From Geotrypetes seraphini (taxonomy: Eukaryota > Chordata > Amphibia > Gymnophiona > Dermophiidae), in contig NC_047095.1 of NCBI RefSeq assembly GCF_902459505.1, positions 21,094,664 through 21,158,663 of the forward strand: a stretch of DNA of 64,000 bases, in the 5' to 3' direction. This document shows positions 54,121-63,833 of this stretch, piece after piece. A model generated the notes under the pieces. The model saw only the letters and a program-made list of their open reading frames with translations, had not been told where the DNA came from and made no database searches. How positions within the stretch are numbered: position 1 is the first letter of the stretch; every line of letters starts with the position of its first letter. The translations under genes were made by a program, and so were the position numbers.

Positions 54121-55143
54121 GTGATGGGGCTAGTGAGGAAGCCATGGCTGTAAGTTTATTCGGTGACATAGAAATGTCTGAAGCCCTAAAAGAGTTTGAA
54201 TAAGAAGTGAAAGGGTAAAAAGGACATTGAAGGTTATAGTGGCCAGTATATCAAAGCATCCAACAAGCAAACCTGAAATTTTTAAAATCTATCTAGTTAA
54301 TTCCAGTTTTATGGAATTTGACATCTTTGTTGCATGTAAAAGTCATTTTACCAGAAGAATCCTTTTTTTCCAAGCTTAAAGTGTGAGGTACATTTTGTAG
54401 CCCTGGGCTGGCCTTAGTAAAGCAGTTAATGCACATTATTTAGATTTAGTACAAAATGATTTCTTTTGTTCATTTTGACTGCCCTCTGCTGAAAGACCCT
54501 TGTTACTACAACCTTGAAAATAGTGTGATAGCAAATGTTTTATATCTACAGTATATCCTTGTTTGTAAATTACAAAAATGATTCAGGATGAATTAAAAAT
54601 TATGAAGTTACTGCCTTATATATTTTCTTCATATTCACTAATTGGATCATTGGACGGCAAGTCAAAATATGTGCTTCATAATTATACACTCTCTTTATAA
54701 CAGAATTTGGATAGCCCCTCTGTGCAAATCTCACACGGAGCTCCTCTGCTTTGAGGGTAAAATCCTCACTGGAAGAGCAAATGCATTGAAGCCTCAAAAA
54801 CTGACTAAATGGGATGTTGTCAAGTAAGTGTTTGGGGTGGAAGCTGTCAACATAAAAGGTTATTTCTCTCAGTTGATTTCCTATAAAGAGTGGTAACAAA
54901 TCTTCCATCCTCTATACATATTAAGAAGTCCAAAAAAGATGATAGTGTTTTGATATACCTGCAAATAGAATTACAAGTGGGGATCACATTGATTCAGCCA
55001 ATGGAAAAAATTGTACAGTTCTTCACATGTGCCTCTCCACACTGCAAACATGTCATCAATATACCATTTCCAGAGGTATGTGTTTAGAAAAGCAGATGAA
55101 TATAACAATTTGTTTTAAAAACTCTGATACATATAGACAAGAA

Positions 55144-55823
55144 CAGTGGTGGCAAATCTATGGCACGCATGCCAGAGGGGGGCACGTGCGCCATCACCCC
55201 AGCACAGAGTTCGCCAGAGATCGTTACTTGACAGCCAGAGGGACGCGGGGCCGGGCTGCTCCCCTCCACACGCACACATGAGGACATTTCTCACATCATC
55301 TGTCCCTCTGCCCAGCAGCCCAATGGGAACGCTTTCTCCCTCCCCCATCTAGGGTAAGGCGGGCAGCTCACATGTGGCGTGAGGATGCGGCACAAACAGC
55401 AGCCTGTTGAGTCTGTGGTGGTGATGCCAGTGGTGGGGTTGGAGAAGTGCTAGGTTGGAGGGAAGCATAGGTCACAGCATGGCATAGCAGAGGGGAGCAG
55501 ATTGTTAATTCAGGGAATATCCATTTCTTTAGTGTTAACTAATAGTGTTAAGCTATTTTGGGTATAGAGCTAGATTTGTATTGGGTGCTTCATTTTTTTT
55601 ATTTTGTGTTTATGTAGACTTCAAGTCTTGAACACCCAAAAATGAATACAGCAAAAAAGGCAAGAACAGATAGTGGAAGATCATTAAGATGTTAATGTAC
55701 GAGTTTATTCTAAATTAAAACCTCAGTATTCAGGTTAAATTGCTGTGTTGGCACTTTGTGATAAATAAGTGGGTTTAGGGTTGCAGTTTGGGCACTCGGT
55801 CTCTAAGAGGTTCGCCATCACTG
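55144..55823. mobile_element. hAT-type element inside the Penelope fossil
   Basis: It starts CAGTGGTGGCAAATCTATGG and ends AGAGGTTCGCCATCACTG. The ends are inverted with differences, and CAGTGGTGGC..A.CTATGG is a widespread hAT end. The 8-bp flanks no longer match clearly. The interior holds GC-rich then AT-rich non-coding sequence. Confidence 0.78.
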
Positions 55824-56146
55824 CTAAAGACAGTGCCATTTTCGCCCCCATAGCCTTACCCTGAATTTGCATATAAAATGTTTGGTCAAATTGACAATAG
55901 TTCTTCTCTAAAGCTATTCGAGCCAACTGTACCAAAAAATCAGTATGAGCAGTGGATACCTCCATAAGTTCTAAATGTTTCCCGATAATAGCCACCGCTG
56001 CTTGTGGTGGAATATTTGTATAAAGGGATGTGATATCCATAGTAACTAGAAGAGCTTGTGACGACACATCACCACAATCTTCCAAAAGTCTGATCATATC
56101 AGTAGTGTCCTGTACAAATGACAACACTTTCAAGACATCGCTTTTA

Positions 56147-56918
56147 CCATATTTTTCACTCCATAAGATGCACCCTAGATTTAGAGGGGGAAAAACCAAG
56201 AAAAAAAATATTCTGAACCAAATTGTGCCTCTGAACCCAGCCCCCTAGAAAAATAGATCAATATACTGCAGCAGACAGATTTTGATCACTAAACTGAAAT
56301 CCTACCTTTATTGTCTGGTGATTTCTGGTTGCACTACTCGATAGTTCTTTCTCTCCTTACTTCCTTAGGCTTAACAATTGTCTTTCTATTCCCTCCCTCC
56401 CTCCTATGTCCCGAGTTTTTGCCCCTCTTCCTCCCTGCCTTTGTCCTTCCTCCCTCCTACACTGAAGCCTGCCTGCCTGCCTACTTCCCTCCCTCTCTGC
56501 CACACTGAAGTCTGCCTCCCTCCCACACCGAAGCCTGCCTGCCTTCCTCTCTGCCACGCCAATTCCTCCTCCCTGGTCCGCCGCAACTCCATGAAGGAAA
56601 GGCCGGCGGCGTGCAATTGGGCCCACAAGCCTTCCCCTGACGTCAATTCTGACGTCGGAGATAAGGTCCAGGCCAGCAATTGGCTGGCCCGGACCTTCTC
56701 TCCGACGTCAGAATTGACATCAGGAAAAGACTTGTGGGCCCGATTGCACGCCGCAAGCCTTTCTTTTCCTTTCCTGTGGTGGCGAGCGGGTAAGAGGGCG
56801 ACGAGCAGCAGCAGCAGAATGCGGGGGGGGGGGGGGGGTGCAGAGGTGTGTTCGCTCCATATGACGCACCCTCTTTTTGGGAGTAGAAAAAGTGCGTCTT
56901 ATGGAGCGAAAAATATGG
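56147..56918. mobile_element. TA-flanked MITE with a long inner palindrome
   Basis: CCATATTTTTCACTCCATAA to TTATGGAGCGAAAAATATGG, with TA at 56145-56146 and 56919-56920. Inside, about 56600-56762 is a palindrome with arms near 70 bp (for example GACGTCAATTCTGACGTCGG and its inverse) around CCAGCAATTGGCTGG. A G run follows at 56822. It lies within the Penelope fossil. Confidence 0.88.
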
Positions 56919-57207
56919 TAATTTGCAAATCTATATACTTAGACAAGGGTTCTATAGAGCCAATCCCAGCAACTATTGGATGTCCATGGGGATCTACCAA
57001 GGTCTTATGTATCTTTGGAACAAAATAGATGACTGAAATCACATGATGTTTACAACACAAAAATTTATATTCTCCTTCAGTGATTACTCCAGATTCCAAA
57101 GCTTGCAATAAAATATGAACAATCATATCAGACAACTCTTGGGTGGGATCACCATCCAAAATCTTTTTACACACTAGCACCCTCTTCCCAAACACAAACA
57201 AGCAGAA

Positions 57208-57432
57208 ATGTCAGCTATTCCCAGTTTAGTAACCTTTAAATGGAGAAGCAATCAGAGGGTGAGGGGAATGCTTCATCGCTGTGCCACACTTGATTATGCA
57301 AATCTTAGGGCACTGGTAATAATATTTTTTGAGGATGATAAAAGCAGAGACACTTGGATTGCCCAGTCTATTCAAGCAGTTGCAGTAGCATCAATGGGAA
57401 TTTATCCAATTATGGCATTTTTACTGAGGTAA
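57208..57432 (+). CDS. Unidentified 74-residue open frame
   Basis: I do not recognise it. The frame reads MSAIPSLVTFKWRSNQRVRG, then MLHRCATLDYANLRALVIIF, FEDDKSRDTWIAQSIQAVAV and ASMGIYPIMAFLLR. Composition looks protein-like rather than low-complexity, with an acidic/basic turn (EDDKSRD) and a hydrophobic end. AG|GTAATA at 57430 could be a splice donor, and ATTCCCAG or TTTAG just inside could be acceptors. It starts where the antisense Penelope fossil ends. It may be an exon, a piece of an unfamiliar element, or chance. Confidence 0.25.
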   Translation: MSAIPSLVTFKWRSNQRVRGMLHRCATLDYANLRALVIIFFEDDKSRDTWIAQSIQAVAVASMGIYPIMAFLLR

Positions 57433-57444
57433 TACCATTCTGGA

Positions 57445-58925
57445 CCATATTTCCTTATTAGGCTTGATAAGCACTACATATTGTACTGATAACATTTGCA
57501 ACTTACTACCATAGAACTTACATAAAATTACTACACATAATCAAAGTAGAGGAAATTAAATCCACCTATTAGTAATTTCTCAAAAAAAAAAAAAAAAAAA
57601 AGATAGAAAATAAAGAGAATGATACACATCCCTGATAAAAATTTAAAGGAAACAAATTTATTGCATAATCAATGTATGCCTTCATTTAGAGCAGCATTAT
57701 TTTATAAACACATGTGAACTGCCACATCACTATCTTAGTAACTCATACAAATGGTTCCCCATTAAGCAGAATAAAAAGATCAGCAAGTAACCGATTCATT
57801 CAAAATAATGCTGTAGTATTTTAGTCATACAGAGTTTGAAAGTAAAATAGGACTCCCACTCATAAGGTGGAAGGGATGACAGGTGCAGAACCCAAAAGGC
57901 AGCAGTTTATTCATTCCTTTGGAGTGGGGAGTCTTCTAATATGTTTGGGATGACTCAAGTTCAAAGGTGCAATAGCTCAACAGCATTTCTACACAGCATG
58001 TTTTTATGCTTTATTTAGAAATACTTTTCATGTTATCAGCACAGTCAAAAATCCTTGACAAGTCCATCAAAGCCCTCCTGAGTGCAAAGGTTTAGATATC
58101 TCTGGTTAAATTATGTTTTTCCGAATCCTAAGTGAATAAAAACTGACACGGCCTCTACATGTTACAAAACTAAATACATCTTTCGACAACTTTTAATGCA
58201 AAAATCACCATTTGCTGATTTTAACAGACTGAAGATAATTTTTTTTAAAAATGAACACAGCATATGCAAAAGACTAGACATCCACATCTGGTTGATTCAT
58301 TACTACACACTTCTAGATTAATTTATTAATTAGGTCCAGCAGGTTTGATTGACTTCTTAGCTTGTGATTATTCTCCTGTCTACTTTCAATAACCAAGGCA
58401 TTCTCTAAGCAGTTGTTCGAACAATTGGAAATAAAGATAATTCCCTCTTACAATGCAGAGGAAGACTATTAAAAGTTTTCAGAACCTTCCCAGCTAGCAA
58501 TTTCAACTGTCAGGAATACTGTTAAACACAGAAGTTTCATGAAACTGTGGCAGGCAAGGCACAACCTGGAAGAAACAGAAAAACTTGACAAAACTGTCTG
58601 AAAAGTGGTTAAATTTGAAAAACAGAACCCACAGATCACTATAGATGACCTGCTGAAAAAGTTGTTGATAATGGAGTAGATGTCCACAGGTCCACAGTAT
58701 AGCACTGTTTATATAGCAACGATTATTAGGGGGGGGGAACCGTTTCTCCATTATTTAAAATATGCAAAAGAAAACCTTGATAAGTCTGAAAGTTTTTGAA
58801 GAGTGCTTTGAACCAAACAAAACTGAAAAATTTAACCACAGCTACAAAAGATACATCTCCCCCCAAAAATGAAACATTTGAAGAGCTTATTGGAAGCAAT
58901 TCTGTAACATGCACCAAAAAGCTGG
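57445..58925. other. Intergenic, no gene seen
   Basis: AT-rich sequence with an A run at 57582-57600. No repeat ends or coding signals are recognised; the open frames on the minus strand near 58500-58900 are short and biased. Confidence 0.35.
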
Positions 58926-59493
58926 GCACTAAGTGAAAATTCTATAATGTGATCTGCGTACCCAGATTACATTACATAATACTAGCATAAATTGGAAATT
59001 ATTCGCCAACATTTAGGCATGCCCACTTATACCATGTCTATGGCAGACATAACTATAGAAAAAATATATGTAAATCAAGAAAGGATGTCAAATAAATCAA
59101 AATACACAAAAAAACACCCTTAATGCTCAAGATTTCATATCAAATCAACTTCAAAAGGGAGAAAAGACCTCAGTGTCTAGGGGTTCACAAAATGGCTACC
59201 CACATAGACAAACTGGTCTTAAATGGAACTTGAGACCAGAAGACACATCCTTGGTCAGAAAAACTCCCAAAAGAGAAGACGCGATAAGGTCACAATTTAC
59301 AAAGTGAGTCTATTTCAAAAATAAAAACAATCTTATCAATTTTAGCTCACAGATCACTTATCTGAAATTCGCTGTCTTCTCAATCGATATTAATGAAAAC
59401 TTGGGGCTTGAACGCAGGAAAAAACCGGCTCCAAAAGGGGATCAGCTTAAAGGATAGCAGCTACTTCTATACAACTGCTAGCCTGCCTCCATG

Positions 59494-59541
59494 AAATCCA
59501 ACAGGGCTTCCTGTTTCGCTAATGAGCTTCTTCAGGGATTT
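59494..59541 (-). ncRNA. Hammerhead-like ribozyme motif C, left arm
   Basis: Mirror copy of the motif at 59593-59640, read on the minus strand. Stem I is AAATCC (minus strand, 59541-59536) with GGATTT (59499-59494). The core and stems are the same, apart from one change in stem III (CAGGAAGCCC in place of CGGGAAGCCC). Confidence 0.7.
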
Positions 59542-59592
59542 GAGTGTCAATTCACCCGCTTCACAGGAGTGGAAGCAGGTGAATTGACACTC

Positions 59593-59640
59593 AAATCCCT
59601 GAAGAAGCTCATTAGCGAAACGGGAAGCCCTGTTGGATTT
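59593..59640 (+). ncRNA. Hammerhead-like ribozyme motif C, right arm
   Basis: Stem I is AAATCC (59593-59598) with GGATTT (59635-59640), six perfect pairs unlike those of motifs A and B. The core is CTGAAGA (59599-59605) and GAA (59617-59619). Stem II is GCT (59607-59609) with AGC (59614-59616) after one extra A. Stem III is ACGGG with CCTGT-type pairs (one wobble). T59634 follows GT as the cleavage base. Confidence 0.74.
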
Positions 59641-60289
59641 CATGGAGGCGGGCTAGCAGTTTTATAGAAGTAGTTGCTATCCTTTAAGCTGATCCCCTTT
59701 TGGAGCCGGTTTTTTCCTGCGTTCAAGCCCCAAGTTTTCATTAATATCGATTGAGAAGTTATTGAGACATTGAGAAGACAGTGAATTTTAGATAAGTGAT
59801 CTGTGAGCTAAAATTGATAAGACTGTTTTTACTTTTGAAATAGACTCACTTTGTAAATTGTGACCTTATCGCGTCTTCTTCTCTTTTGGGAGTTTTTCTG
59901 ACCAAGGATGTGTCTTCTGGTCTCAAGTTCCATTTAAGACCAGTTTGTCTATGTGGGTAGCCATTTTGTGAACCCCTAGACACTGAGGTCTTTTCTCCCT
60001 TTTGAAGTTGATTTGATATGAAATCTTGAGCATTAAGGGTGTTTTTTTGTGTATTTAGACATAACTATAGCACATCTAGAATGCTGTACTTTAGCATGTG
60101 ACACGATCCTATAACTTGTGCATAATTGTGGGAGATGCCTATGCCCCACCCATGACCTGCACTCTACGCAAGATGTATGCTAAGATTACAGAATACCGCT
60201 TAGTGCCCAAATAGCACTTGCATATAAATAACATTCAACCAATTAAGTATTAGTATTCTATACTAATCAGGAGGAAGCAATGGGATAGC

Positions 60290-61275
60290 TTACAGCTGTT
60301 TGGTCGATGAATAATTAATTGAAGCTGAATCCATCTAAATGTGAGGCATAGTAGATATCTAAACAAAGAATATCTCTTATGCATCTTGTTAGAACTGATG
60401 TGAAACCAACTGTTCAAGTTTAGAGATAATCTGGCTTCAGATTTATCTTTTGCTCCTTAGGTGTCTCCAGTGATGATGTCAGCTCTTCTTGGCCCGCAAT
60501 AGCTTTGCCAACTGTGTTCTTTATCTATAATTTTACATAATCTTGCTCACTTACTAATAATGTCCAGTGGAACTGCAAAAATGTTTCATGTGCTGCTTTC
60601 AGCTGACCCAGAACACAACTGCTGCTGGCAAAGGTTAATAGTAGAAAGTCCTATTTTGAAGGCACTTCATTGGCTTCTACTATCTAAGTAGATAAGTTTT
60701 ATGATATTGTGTCTTGTTTATAAAAACTTTATGGGGATGGCACTATCTTATTTAAGAAACTTGATGCATGTATAACGTCCCCCTGAGGACACTGCCTTTT
60801 TCATTGCAGGATCTTATTCACTTACCACAGTTGGACATATCTACCAATAAGTTGGAAGTTTCTTGGTGGCTGGTTCTCTCCTAGGTAGGTTTGAGAAAGT
60901 GGAATGATATTCTCTGGACACTCAGTTTGGAACCTTTCAAACATGAGTATTTTACATTGCTTTATGCTTTAATCCAGTGATTCCCAAACCTTGTCCTGAG
61001 AGGTACCTCAACCAGGTTTTCCGGAAATCCACAATGAATATTCATGAGAGATTTGCATGCACTGCCTCCACTGCATTCAAATGTCTCATGAATATTCATT
61101 GTGGATATCCTGAAAACCTAATTGACCAATGTGCCTCCAGGACAAGGTTTGGGAACCAATGCTTTAATTTGTTAATTGTTCATTTTACAAGCATGTATTT
61201 TTATATAATTCACTTAGGGATTGTGAATCATAGGCAAACCACAAAGAATAAGAATAAATTAAAATCAATATTGGT
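60290..61275 (+). mobile_element. Old L2-type LINE 3' region, split by a MITE
   Basis: Frames give a weak QNTTAAGKG, then GTSLAS and KLYGDGT in the L2 C-terminal order (LHWLP, YK.LHG). A tail after 61170 has CACTTAGGGATTGTGAATC and GAATAAGAATAAATT. Heavily mutated. Confidence 0.5.
60975..61161. mobile_element. hAT-type palindromic MITE
   Basis: CAGTGATTCCCAAACCTTGT to ACAAGGTTTGGGAACCAATG. The flanks CTTTAATC (60967-60974) and CTTTAATT (61162-61169) differ at one base. The arms contain CCACAATGAATATTCATGAG and its inverse, and the centre contains GATTTGCATGC. Confidence 0.9.
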
Positions 61276-61316
61276 TCAAAGGATGCCCTAACATTTGCAC
61301 TTGCCATATTCACTGT

Positions 61317-61322
61317 TTTATT
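61317..61322 (-). terminator. Possible ABCD3 polyadenylation signal
   Basis: TTTATT on plus reads AATAAA on minus, about 700 bases after the ABCD3 stop codon. Other candidates exist further away, so the real end is not settled. Confidence 0.35.
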
Positions 61323-62023
61323 ATTCTGAATCTGTTAAAAATTGCAAATAAATAGTAATTATGCATTAAAAATTAAAATACATCATATTTAATTTTATAC
61401 TAAAAAGAGATTGTGTCAACTTCTGTTCACTTAGGGATTAATTGAAATATACATTTAGGAAGCAGTGCCTGCACTTTTGAATACAACTGAAGGAATCCAC
61501 ATCTTTCTTTACCAGACTAGCAGCGAGATGGGAGGAAGAGATCATATACTGAATAACCAATAGGCAGGATTTGATTCTGGTATTGCAGAATTTGAATTAA
61601 AAAAAAAAAAAGTTTAGTTTTAACTAAAGAAAGACATGAGGTAATCCTAATTACAGATTTTAAGAGGGGTAGCCCATGGCAGCCATTAGCAAACATCAAA
61701 TGATTTGCACTCTAGGAAGAATCACGTTATATTGATGTACGCCCAATTCAATTTGGGCAGGTTTTTAACCACAAGAATAAGGACATTCTTAGTAAAGAAG
61801 TAATAATAATTAATTCAACATATACACAATTAGCAATATTCTACATATTAAATGTTATAAACACAAATTATTTAGGATCATACTAGTTTAGTCAGGTTGT
61901 TTAGAAAACTTCATAGCTGTATTGTACAAAGTATATGAATTTCTAAGTGTTTTTGGTAATTATCAGTCTCTCGCTTTTGGAAACAATCATTGCCTGTAGT
62001 GCATCTATTACAGATTGTAGCAT

Positions 62024-62101
62024 TTAAGATCCAAACTCGATTGTGTCTTCAGTGATCTGCTTGAACTCATAATTGCCTCTGCCATCCATGTGCAAATAAT
62101 A
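62024..62101 (-). CDS. ABCD3: ABCD3 (PMP70) terminal coding exon
   Basis: On the minus strand, after a CCTTCCACAG acceptor (AG at 62103-62102), the exon reads YYLHMDGRGNYEFKQITEDT then IEFGS and TAA (62026-62024). The human ABCD3 protein ends EYYLHMDGRGNYEFKQITED followed by TVEFGS, so only one residue differs. The exon begins in phase 0. The protein is a peroxisomal half-transporter for branched and long-chain acyl-CoA. The upstream exons would lie beyond 64000. The gene is convergent with F3, about 18 kb from the F3 polyadenylation signal. Confidence 0.95.
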   Translation of the reverse strand, partial: YYLHMDGRGNYEFKQITEDTIEFGS

Positions 62102-62467
62102 CTGTGGAAGGAAAGACATTAAAAACCATGAAAAATCCTCCAATAATATCTGAAACTTTTACAGGCAGATGATATCACAATTAGTTTTAATTATAGTGGT
62201 GAAAGCTATGCTGCTGTCTTTCTGTTTCAGGGGAATTGTCCTTTGGTAAGGTAACAGCCTTAGATGGTTTGTTTTGCTCTTCTACTCTCTCATGAATTTT
62301 TTGAGAATGCACCCACTCATGGAGATTCAGAGGCAAGGCATGATAGACAATTATTTGGTTCTATGACATGCAGCAGGAATGCTGTAGTGCAGAATGAATT
62401 GTCTCTGCAACAGTTGTTCAACACATCAACTAGATACTCTGGACACAACACAACAAAGGATCTAGAA

Positions 62468-62661
62468 CAGGGCTGCCTAAGTCCAGTCCTCGAGATCTAC
62501 TGGCAGGCCAGGTTTTCAGGATATCCACAATGAATATGCATGAGAGAGATTTGCATGCATTACCTTCTTGGTATGCAAATCTCTCTCATGCATGTTCACT
62601 GTGGATATCCTGAAAACCTGGCCTGCTAGTAGATCTCGAGGACCGGACTTGGGCAGCCCTG
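62468..62661. mobile_element. hAT-type palindromic MITE, ABCD3 last intron
   Basis: CAGGGCTGCCTAAGTCCAGT to CCGGACTTGGGCAGCCCTG. The flanks ATCTAGAA (62460-62467) and ATCTACAA (62662-62669) differ at one base. The arms share GGTTTTCAGGATATCCACAA and the centre has AGATTTGCATGC. Confidence 0.92.
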
Positions 62662-63079
62662 ATCTACAATATTCTTCAAATTAAGTATGTCCTGCTTTTG
62701 AGTTTTTTCTTTGGCCACAGAGATGCACTGTGGAAGTTGCTTCAGCTTTTCTGTCACTTGGAGATAGTTTTGCTTACATATACCCCAACACATTATAAGG
62801 CAATTTTCCAATATGCCCTTATGTCATTTTGGAAAACATTCCATAGTGCACAAAGCAGATGCTGCCCTGAGAATCAGTCTGCCAGCAGTTTGTTGTAGCT
62901 AAATCCATTTTTTGAGAGTGGTGGATACATTTTTAAGCACTAAAATATTTCAATTCATGGAAGAAAAAGTCTGGAGAGCCATATTCTGGTTCACTCTGGT
63001 TTTTCTTTCGAAAAGAGCCATTTTGAGGGAAATGTTCAAACTAAAGTTTAATGATATACTGACAAACACAAATGGAGAA

Positions 63080-63250
63080 ATTCTATAATTTGGTACCAAG
63101 ATGTCGGCGCCACAAAGGGGCATGCTTAGTGCCAATTCTTCAAGACATACTTAAGCTGTTACGGAATACTAGCAAAAAAACGTGATGGTATGCCAAAATT
63201 TATGGCACCCACTTACAACAAATCAATGGATGACAGAATGGACACAGCTA
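63080..63250. mobile_element. MITE fragment
   Basis: AATTCTATAATTTGGTACCA and ATGCTTAGTGCCAATTCTTC resemble the old family at 21541 and 58930. Only part is present. Confidence 0.4.
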
Positions 63251-63572
63251 CAGTCATGTGAAAAAATTAGAACACCCCATGATATATTCAGTTCTTTCTT
63301 AAGAAATGTTCACATATCAATGTTAAATCTTTTTTAAATTTATCTCTAGAAAAGAAAGTAATGTAATTGCAGGTAAACAACAAAAATTTTCCTTGATTTA
63401 CTCATGAAACAAAAGATATTCACAAAAACGTGCATTCTGGGGAATAAATTAGGACACCCCCACATATCCTCCCACTTAAAGTGGCTCAAATTACACACAG
63501 GTGTATCACATCAGGTGCATATGACTAGAACATCGTTACTCAGCATTTTGAAGGAGGTTTGCCCTACTGCTA
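63251..63572 (+). mobile_element. Tc1-like DNA transposon, left end
   Basis: TA|CAGTCATGTGAAAAAATTAG begins a typical Tc1-type end. It is followed by AAGTGGCTCAAATTACACAC and TTTGAAGGAGGTTTGCCCTA. The transposase and right end are missing. Confidence 0.75.
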
Positions 63573-63833
63573 GGGAGACGTGTAGGGCCGCCTAGGTTCA
63601 CTTAAGGCTACCACCTAGCCTTAGGCAAGCTTAGGCGGGCTTGCGGGCCTCTCCAGGTTCCCTGGAGGCGCCTTCAATATAGGCGGTCTGCCTGGGGAGC
63701 AATTTTTTTTTTAAGTGCCTCCCGATTGGCTGATTAGACATCTGTAGGACGCCTACAGCTGCCTACAATCAGGAGCACTTTGCAGAATCAGGGCCTAAAT
63801 CTATTGGTCTATTGATTTGGTCTGATCTATTGG

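Larger units (their letters stand above)
54600..57200 (-). mobile_element. Penelope-like element, reverse-transcriptase fossil
   Basis: On the minus strand, in order from 57200: FVPKIHKTLVDPHGHPIV, IGSIEPLSKYIDLQI, LVTMDITSLYTNIPPQ, FYMQIQGKAMGA, a YIDDMFAVWRGT segment and FHPKHLLDNIPFSQFLRLQC. These are the palm and thumb blocks of Penelope-type reverse transcriptase. Two MITEs (55144-55823 and 56147-56918) interrupt it. It is a broken, old copy and neither end is clear. Such an enzyme could have mobilised the short hammerhead-bearing units in this window, but no direct link is shown. Confidence 0.88.
59059..60056. mobile_element. 1-kb hammerhead-bearing palindrome, 14-bp duplication
   Basis: AGACATAACTATAG is repeated at 59045-59058 and 60057-60070. 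Between the repeats, two arms of about 480 bp are inverted copies with few differences (for example CTTAATGCTCAAGATTTCAT and AAACTTGGGGCTTGAACGCA recur reversed), meeting near 59569 at GCTTCACAGGAGTGGAAGC. Each arm has one hammerhead-like motif close to the centre. I read it as two units of one short element joined head to head and inserted as one. Confidence 0.88.
58930..60230. mobile_element. Old MITE split by the palindrome
   Basis: AAAATTCTATAATGTGATCT at the left, and ATGCTAAGATTACAGAATACC with TTAGTGCCCAAATAGCACTT at the right, belong to a family with AATTCTATAA..TGG-type ends, also seen near 21541, 46450 and 63082. The hammerhead-bearing palindrome lies inside it. Confidence 0.5.

Noticed and set aside
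56378-57028. 216-residue open frame on plus
   Set aside because: It spans the CT-rich interior and the palindrome of a MITE and then antisense Penelope sequence; it is not a gene.
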